Source: Cheiracanthium punctorium
Taxonomy: Eukaryota > Arthropoda > Arachnida > Araneae > Cheiracanthiidae
Direction of reading: 5' to 3'
DNA: 64,000 nt
NCBI GenBank assembly: GCA_038373885.1
Contig: JAWZYV010018234.1
Location: 310,001-374,000 of the forward strand
A program made the translations under genes and the position numbers. The notes beneath the pieces are model-generated. The model ran no database searches and was not told the DNA's origin. It saw only the letters and a list, made by a program, of their open reading frames with translations. Position 1 is the stretch's first letter; each line of letters starts with the position of its first letter. Below, in pieces: positions 56,956-64,000 of this stretch.

Positions 56956-57893
56956 AATATGTTAAAAATTATTACATTTATCAAACTTCATTAGTAATTA
57001 TTAATATTAACTGGTAAATGTGATAAATTCTGATAAATTATTCTCTTTACCAGCTTAGTTTGTTATTATTTATAATAACCAGCAATTACTGATAATAACA
57101 GATTAATCACATTGACCATAACATATGCATATCAATTATTTAACAATCTCATTTTATTCGCAACTAACCATGATTAATTGTATGTAATTTTGAATAAAAT
57201 ATATCCATTTTTAAAATAGAGAAAATTCGTAATGATGAAAGATTTAAGTTAAATTGAGCAAATAGCTTGATTTTTGTTTTGAAAATGTAATGAAATCTGA
57301 TGGTTAGTTTTTTCTACAGTCTATATAAGGCTGAGAAACTTAAAAAAAAAAAGTAATACTTTTATTGTGTTCCTCCCCCCCCCCTTCCTCCGAAAAAAAA
57401 AAAAAAGATTCTTAAAACTAGCATTAAATACTTGAAAACTTTTCATTTTATCCTTAACTAACATGTAATTTTGAAACAAACATGTTTAAAATTTTGCTTA
57501 ACAGTTATCTTTATTTTAACTTTTGTATTACTAGCAATTTTATGTTTTTTGTTGCTTTCCTCTTGCCGCTTAGCACTTTTTCTTCCTTGTGTATTTTCTT
57601 TCTCCATATAGTCTCCTTATAGGAGAACAATTTAGTTAATATATGGAAAAATAAATCTACAAAATTGCTGTCTGTATTTCATTTATTTCACATACTTTTG
57701 TCATTTGAAATGTAATAAAGTTATTATATGTTTGTTGCATTTGATTTAATTAATTTTTCAAATTCCACCTACAAGGTGCCAAAAAACATGTCAGGTTTTT
57801 TATGTTAAAGGATCATTTTTAAAAATGAATTATATTAATTTTCAGTCTTGTTATTTATGTCGTTATACTTTATTTTATTCATTATTCTTATAG

Positions 57894-58040
57894 CTAACTG
57901 AAGGGTTGGCATTTCTGCACAATGATGTGAAAATGATGCATGGAAATATTAACCCAGAATCCATTTTAGTCAACAGAAATGGTGCATGGAAGATTGCAGG
58001 TTTTGACTTCTGTGTGCCGTTTGCTACTAGTCCTGATCAG
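57894..58040 (+). CDS. SCYL2: SCYL2 exon, residues 156-204 (pseudokinase catalytic loop)
   Basis: Phase 0 at both ends: acceptor TTATAG before CTA ACT GAA, then CAG at 58040 before GTCAAT. Encodes LTEGLAFLHNDVKMMHGNIN, then PESILVN and GAWKIAGFDFCV. The position of the kinase HRD motif reads HGN (residues 171-173) and the DFG region reads GFDFC (191-195), as in human SCYL2, so normal catalytic residues are absent. Confidence 0.94.
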
Positions 58041-59986
58041 GTCAATTGTTTGTATTATATACTCTTTCATTTTATGTGCCATACATACTGGTTACAACAG
58101 ACATGAACTATAAATGTACTTTGCTTATAATATACCCAAAAGCTTAAACCTGATTATTGTGCTATGCACTATATGACCACCTTTCGTATGGAATATCGAC
58201 AATCTGCTAATAAAGGTAAATCTAAATGAACTGGTCAAGGGGGGGGGGGGGGGAGTAGTGAGTTGATCAATATGGGAATGTAGTGCACATGTCCTGTTCT
58301 CTCTCAGTGATTGTCCAAATGCATGTCTGTCTGAAATCCCCTAACAAATTATGCACATGCATGTTTCCACTTCCAAAACAGATGTTTATGTTTGTATCTA
58401 AAAGTTGGTCAAACCGTGTGTAATGCCATATAATTTTTGAAGTTTATAATGTTCTTTTTGTTATAGCATGCAACATTTTTGGTCCCATGAAAATCCATTA
58501 TAATTGGTTTCTGTTAATTACTATGATATAGGCAACAAACTGCATAAATAAACTATTATCAGCCATTGAGCATAACTGAGTAGACATTCTAGATATTTGT
58601 AAGGAGAACTTTAGCTCTTTTTCTTTAGAGGGATATTTTTCTCTTTATTTTTTGCAATAAAAAGTATACTTTTTCTAGAGGAAGCAAATCTTTCAAGAGA
58701 GGGCTGAACCCTCCCCCTCCTAGCCTGCAGCCAGTCCTGCCAATGTTATAAAAAAATCTAAGGAATTATTTTTTGTTGCAAACTTTCATGCTATGCTAGA
58801 AAATGTAAACTCTTATAAGCTCTAGATGACACATTCTGTGATGTGAGCTGTCCTCTTCTGGATGGCAAACAAGGGTTTAAAGTAATGATTCTGTCACAAG
58901 CTATTCATCATCATCTTACAGCCTTCTCAGGATCATACTTGATATCCTTTCAATTATGTCAAATATGATATTGTGGCAATGTGATAAATAAATACTTTAA
59001 CAGTGACTAAAATTGAACAAATAATTCATTCATCCTTATTTGTAATAGCATTGTTTTACATATTTATTGAATGTCAATTTTTTTATATTCTTGTTGTATC
59101 TTTGTATTATACATATGTGTAAAGAATTACATTTGAAAAGTGTGTTCCTCTTCGTAGGATTAAATTAATATAAATTACATAATTAAAGAATGTAGTGTTG
59201 CTACAATTTATTCCAATATTCCATAACAAACAACAGCCAAGAATTTAAAGTAAACAGCATGAATGTTAACTAAAATGTTAGGAGAAAGAACCCAGTAATT
59301 GAAAGGGTACATTTTATTAATTCTGTATATTGAAATGATACTGTGTATACATGAAGTAATGCATGATTAAACAAGCAATTTTAAGAGAAATTTAGTTTAA
59401 ACTACTGAAACACAGACTCTACACTCTCAATAAAGCTTAAGAAAAAAAAAAACTATCAGAAATTGAGAAGGCTGTCGTCAAAAAAGGGTCTCTAGATCTG
59501 CGGCATGTGATGAATGTTGTCGTCAAAAAAGGGTCTCTAGATCTGTGGCACGTGATGAATGTTTCGATCGTCCGCCATCTTGCTGGTAGTTAAGTCGAGC
59601 AATGGCAACAACTGCCCTTTTTTCAGCATTGGGCAATCTGTTCAGCTGTTCTCGCATTCTTCCATTTCTCAGCAGATGTCAGTGCTGTTAAAAATAATCG
59701 TGACAACTTTTTTTACGGGAAATGACGTGCTAAAAAGTAAAGGATTCTCGTGGTGCTATGTCATCCGCAACTATTTTTATAGAAATCAAATCTATTCTTT
59801 GTGACTGACAACAGTCAAAATATCAGAGTTTGGTGTCCTCATGGCGAGGACACCGCACGTTAAAGGGTTAACAGCCTATACAGTGTAATATTTCATGCAT
59901 CAGAATTTTTGTCTATTTTATTTTTTGTGAATTTCACATTACTAATGATAAATTTTCCTAATTTACCTTTTTCTCATCAATTTTAG
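58041..59986 (+). other. SCYL2: SCYL2 intron (1.9 kb) with repeat E copy 3
   Basis: Donor GTCAAT, acceptor CAATTTTAG. A G-run lies at 58239-58252. In 58041-59470 no transposon boundary is supported. Confidence 0.85.
59474..59867 (-). repeat. Repeat E, copy 3, with partial tandem duplication at its end
   Basis: The complement matches 17960-18297 throughout. The end GTCGTCAAAAAAGGGTCTCTAG occurs twice (59474 and 59519), a 45-bp tandem duplication. The other end abuts TTAA at 59868-59871 and starts CCCTTTAACGTGCGG. Confidence 0.75.
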
Positions 59987-60208
59987 GGAGATAATTTTAG
60001 TTTTGGAGAGATTGATATTGACTTGCCACCACCATGCCATCCACATCTTGATTTCACAGCCCCAGAACGAATATTAGGTGCTTCTAGTAGCACTGCTAGT
60101 GATATGTTTTCTCTTGGTCTCCTGTTCTATTCTGTACATAATCAAGGAAAGTCTTTACTAATGAATTCTGGATGTAGTATGAATTCCATAAAACAAAATT
60201 TCAACAAT
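59987..60208 (+). CDS. SCYL2: SCYL2 exon, residues 205-278 (activation segment and C-lobe)
   Basis: Acceptor TTTTAG before GGA GAT AAT. Encodes a short variable loop, then PHLDFTAPERILG with APE at residues 229-231, and TASDMFSLGLLFYSVHNQGK. The 3' border is uncertain. In the GC-donor model the exon ends AAT at 60208 and the intron starts GCAAGT (phase 0). In a GT-donor model it ends at 60212 before GTAGCA and must join a downstream acceptor at 61207. The frame runs on to a stop at 60299-60301, so the exon must be spliced. Confidence 0.88.
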
Positions 60209-61194
60209 GCAAGTAGCATCTGCTTTTCTTCTCTCAAATATTTTACTACTTCATTAAAAACTAAAATGAATATTCTTATTAATAAAACGGACATTATCTA
60301 GAAATTATATTCCTTAAAATTAAATAAAGATGTTAAAGTAAAAAAATTTAACATTGATGCCTAATAGACCTGTGAAATGCTATAGTGTTGGTTATGTTAT
60401 AGTTTAGGAATTGCAAATTGTTTTTCTTACCTAAAAACTTCAGCTATTATATCTGTTTTACCTACCTTTTTAGCAAATTTTTTCTAGATAGGTGTTCTTT
60501 ATTCTTAAAAATCACTGGGGGGGAAAAAAAAATATATCACTGTCTGTATTACATTTCAATAAGTGTGTGGAAGGGATTCAAAGAGAATATATTTTTAGTG
60601 AAAATTTGAAAAATGTAAAGCTAACAATTCTTTTGTTTGTTGTGTTTGTCTGAAGTATTTTATTAAATAATCTGTTAAATTAACTTTATATAATATTGTT
60701 TTCAAGTTAGGAAAGCATGTTCCAAAGCAGAATATGTCCAAATTGGCAATATGCATTGTAAAACACTTTTGCCTAGAAGAGGGATGGGGGGAGAAACACA
60801 CAATGGATGCAAACAAAATCTAGGTCTGTTTTTCAGCACCATATAAATGCTTCTGGTTGAAATTTGTTATAAAAGGTAAAAATTATGTAACAATATTACA
60901 TAACAATCTATATGATTAAAATACAATGTAAAAATTACTGTAAAAGACCAGTGCTTAAAAATAATATAAAAATGTAATTCTTACAACTATTACTTCATTT
61001 CCTCACATGTGGAAACTGAAGCTTAATTTTTGCAAATGCATGTAACACACAGAAAACTGTTTGTATGGATTTTCAAGTTTATTTGAAGTTTATTTTGATG
61101 AGGAGGATTAACATTATTAGAAAAATTTTGTATGGGATTTGATTTCTTTTAAAATGATTAATGTTGTTTTTATTTATTTATTTTTTAAATACAG

Positions 61195-61311
61195 ATAAAA
61201 GCTATAGCTTCCAATACATTAAGCTGTTTACCGGCTGAAAGTCGAGATCATGTAAAATTGCTTTTAAGTATTACTCCTGAATTACGCCCTGATGCATTTC
61301 AAACATCTAAG
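61195..61311 (+). CDS. SCYL2: SCYL2 exon, residues 279-317
   Basis: Acceptor AAATACAG at 61194, frame ATA AAA GCT, ends TCT AAG at 61311 before GTATTT. Encodes a helical linker then LPAESRDHVKLLLSITPELR and PDAFQTSK, closely matching human EEVREHVKLLLNVTP. An alternative acceptor, TATAG at 61207, would drop the first 13 bases and suit the GT-donor model of the preceding exon. Confidence 0.92.
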
Positions 61312-61438
61312 GTATTTATTTTACTACTTTAAATAGAGAAACAAAATAATTTATTTCCTTATACAAGTTAACAATACTTGTTAATCCTTTTTACTTCACA
61401 TATGTGACATGATTCATGATTTATATTTCTTGTTTTAG

Positions 61439-61564
61439 TTGCCAATGTTTGAAGATGTTGGTGTAAAAACCCTCCAATACTTAGATTCTTTATATCAGTG
61501 GGATAATCTACAAAAATCTCAATTTTATAAAGGACTGCCACAAATTATTGCAAAAATGCCGAAG
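61439..61564 (+). CDS. SCYL2: SCYL2 exon, residues 318-359 (last in window)
   Basis: A 127-bp intron separates it from the previous exon. Acceptor TTGTTTTAG, ends CCG AAG at 61564 before GTAATA, phase 0. Encodes LPMFEDVGVKTLQYLDSLYQ and NLQKSQFYKGLPQIIAKMPK, the start of the HEAT-repeat region. No later SCYL2 exon was found up to 64000, so the C-terminal HEAT and clathrin/AP-2 binding part lies outside the window. Confidence 0.94.
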
Positions 61565-61739
61565 GTAATATCTGTTTTGCAAATCTGAGAACTTGTATTT
61601 ATGTTAATTTCAGAAATATTGCTAGTAATCTTTAGGACTTAAAAAGATTTCTAAATTTAATTTGCTGGAAGATTTTCAAGCTTGATGATTTTAGCTTTAT
61701 AAATTGTACACAATGGAAAGAAATATATTTTTTTGAAAA

Positions 61740-62080
61740 ACTGTTATGAATTTCCGGGACAGTCTGCTCTTCTAGGGTTCAATAGGCATCAAATAGTTGA
61801 ATTTTGTTGTTTGTAAAAAGGTTAATTAGAATGTGAGGTATTGATCTTTAACTTTCCCTCTGGTTAACATTAGGGTTAGTGGTTTTTCACCAACCATTGG
61901 TAGTATCACTAAGCAAGATTCAGTTTTGATAACTTATTTTTGGCACCAAATTTGCCAAACGTCACCAATTTTGACAACATTTGGCACATTTCAATTATGG
62001 AACCTGTAATGTTTGCTTTTCCACAAAGCATTAGTACTTTGCAATTGAATTACAGGAAAGTTGTTGAAAGTACTCACAGG
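61740..62080 (+). repeat. Eroded fragment of the solo-LTR family
   Basis: CTTATTTTTGGCACCAAATTTGCC, CACCAATTTTGACAACATTTGGCAC and GGAACCTGTAATGTTTGCTTTT resemble 50636-50745 in the LTR copy. Identity is lower than between the other two copies. Confidence 0.5.
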
Positions 62081-62142
62081 CATAAGCGTAAAGTTTTCAA
62101 ATTATTGGGGGGACCGGGCCCCACAACCCCATATGTTAACGT

Positions 62143-62247
62143 CAGTGGCGTAGCCAAGAAAGGGGGGTTAGGGGGGATCATAACCACCCACCAGGAGGAA
62201 TTTCTTGCCATACAAAATGTATATTCTTCACTCCCTTACCATATTTA
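62143..62247. mobile_element. hAT MITE family A, copy 5 (truncated)
   Basis: Starts CAGTGGCGTAGCCAAGAAAG and contains GGAGGAATTTCTTGCCATAC and AAATGTATATTCTTCACTCCC as in the other copies. The opposite terminal repeat is missing. Confidence 0.65.
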
Positions 62248-62412
62248 GACACATCTGAACTTTTCTTCATTTCATACTTTACATTGCATAATCTGATTTT
62301 AATTAACTGTAGTATTTTGCTACTACTGCCGTGAAAATTACTTTAGCTAGGTAAAAATTTAGATTTTAAATTAAGCAAGTTACCAAAACAGAATTAAGAT
62401 TTGACCATGCGT

Positions 62413-64000
62413 TGTGACGGTTTAAGTAGACAAATAACCCAATGATCTCAGCCTTGCCTGAAGTGTGTGTTAGAAGTGTGGTAAAATAAACACAGAGACA
62501 TTGCATTAGATCACCAAAATACAAATTTTATTCAACAATAACAGGGGTAAACAACTAGTGGCCTCACGACATCAGTATTTAGAAATAAAAGTAAGTAAAA
62601 CACAGCGCTGGGGTATTACAGCGTGCGATAGTTATGCTCAAAAAAACAAAAATATAAGAGTGCTTTAATTTCCCATTATTAGCCCTTGTAAATTGAAAAA
62701 AAATAAAAATAAATAAAAAGGTAATGCATAATTAAAATTGTCATGACAAAAGTAGCTCGATTGGATCCAAAATTTAAGTTAAAAGGCTCTGCTGCAGCAT
62801 AAAAAAAAATTTATCCTATCAAAAAAGAAAAGAAAAAATTTTGGGCTAACAAGTCCCCACCTTCCCCAAGCCACACAAGGCATCTGATGAAAATCCCGCA
62901 CAAAATCCTTAACTGTTACTTGAAACCCCACTTTTACAATCCAACAGTTGAGTTTAAATAGTTACCAAAATAAATAAAAAGGGGAACTTTGCAATTTTTA
63001 CACCAAAGGGTGCAGCAAAATACATTGATGTGCAGAACAACTCAAACAATTACAGAGATTAGCATAGGCCAAACCAGAATATAAAACAGATTTTATGACA
63101 CTCCAAAAATTAACTTGGTAAGAAAAAAAAAAATAAAAATAACACAGCATCAACAATCATCATTTAACAAAAAAAAAAAAAAAAATTAAACATGGCGTTA
63201 CAGGAAGTTATACCACTGGTTACTACTTGAAGAGAAGAGTAATTTAGCTATTGATTTAAATCCCCCCCCCATTAAACGTTACAAGTTCCAAAAAAAAGAA
63301 TAGTTCTAGCACGGCTTGAAGCATGATGATGCTGATCCAGCTTATGGTGGAGAAATAGTAGCATAAGGATGATAGAGAAAAGGAAATCAGAGTGATCTCA
63401 CCCACGGATCCAATGGCAGGCCTGGTCTCGGTGTTTCAGGGAACTGACGGTCGGACGCTGGTGGCTCCCGGAGCCGGCATCTTGGTCTCTCCTTGAAAGG
63501 GATTCCGGACGGCACAATCAGGCGTCGGAGATTTCGCGATCCACACGGAGCATACTATGAAGCACTAGCGGCTCCCGGTTTGGGGAAGATGATCTCAGCG
63601 TAGTAGATCGAAACGGGACGTCGAAACTGGTAATTGATCTTCATCGAAAAAAAAACGGGGTGGGGGCCTTAAGCCCAATTCACATCAAAAGTGAGGGGAA
63701 GCATACTGGCAGTGACGGTGACGCATCGGCAAGGTGGCCAAATAGAGGCAGACGGCCAAAAAACCGAACATGTAACAAACGTGGTGGGGCCACTGGGTGC
63801 TTACGCACAAAAAAAAAAAAAAAAAAAGAATAAATTTATACGGTGATCATGGAGTAGCTGGCCCTCTGGCCTACGTGCTAAAACTTCACATCATGAACTT
63901 GATGTAAGTGACGACTGTTATGCCGAGCTAGGCCCCTAAAATGCGCGATGAAGAAACCGGACAAGAATACGTCCTAGCCGCACCACCACAGCTCTCAGAA
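62413..64000 (-). repeat. Probable LTR-type or long repeat entering from the right edge
   Basis: Composition rises in GC and CpG from about 63400. On the minus strand the segment ends ...TTAAACCGTCACA at 62413 with an AATAAAA signal at about 62527-62533, and has TATAAATTTATTC near 63834. This suggests an LTR and flanking leader of a retroelement oriented leftwards, within a SCYL2 intron. No gag frame is visible and no duplicate LTR is in the window, so the identity is uncertain. Confidence 0.35.

Larger units (their letters stand above)
48900..57893 (+). other. SCYL2: SCYL2 intron (9.0 kb), transposon-rich
   Basis: Donor GTACAG, acceptor TTCTTATAG. Contains the D repeat, hAT/LTR nest, Helitron, family A MITE and Tigger element listed separately. 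In 54270-54630, 54802-55180 and 56960-57893 I see nothing beyond AT-rich sequence and homopolymers. Confidence 0.85.

Noticed and set aside
61565..64000. A further SCYL2 exon before the window end
   Set aside because: I looked for the conserved continuation after the LPQIIAKMPK segment in all three plus frames and found no match.

Overview
This window is from a large, AT-rich animal genome with long introns and very heavy transposon content. The two host genes, the introns full of hAT, Tigger, Helitron and SINE copies, and an opus/412-like Gypsy element point to an arthropod. A chelicerate such as a spider is my best guess, but no single marker proves the class.

There are two host genes, both on the + strand, head to tail. 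Gene 1 is RTRAF (C14orf166/hCLE/CGI-99), complete in two coding exons (617-961 and 10974-11372, 247 residues) around a 10-kb intron. Gene 2 is SCYL2 (CVAK104). Seven coding exons lie between 39103 and 61564 and give the first 359 residues; the rest of the roughly 900-residue protein lies beyond the right edge. A CpG-rich block with CRE, NRF1-like and GC-box motifs at 32100-32480 is a candidate SCYL2 promoter. RTRAF has its own CCAAT and CRE-like motifs just upstream, and positions 1-300 look like the first exon of a divergent minus-strand gene.

Almost everything else is mobile DNA, much of it nested. The RTRAF intron holds a solo LTR (1565-2475), an MITE, a Helitron-like element (3106-4314), and a 4.8-kb inverted-repeat structure (4822-9656) whose left arm was split by a 2.6-kb hAT-like element (5053-7682). 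Between the genes are a near-palindromic element, several hAT elements with exact 8-bp duplications, a broken 5'-truncated Gypsy retrotransposon (18298-23392) with its own nested insertions, a TA-flanked element (23698-25373), tandem dispersed repeats, and mariner/pogo-type MITEs. The SCYL2 introns hold a 4-kb element with ~390-bp terminal inverted repeats and a decayed transposase (39423-43459), itself split by a Tigger element; a hAT-like element split by a solo LTR (50162-51545); a Helitron (51660-54263); and SINE copies.

The two genes have no obvious functional link (tRNA ligation/RNA transport versus clathrin-vesicle trafficking). I found no prokaryotic features, no CRISPR array and no clearly new gene system. 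The most unusual items are the long-TIR element, the large inverted repeat in the RTRAF intron, and the non-canonical SCYL2 splice junction at 60208/61195.
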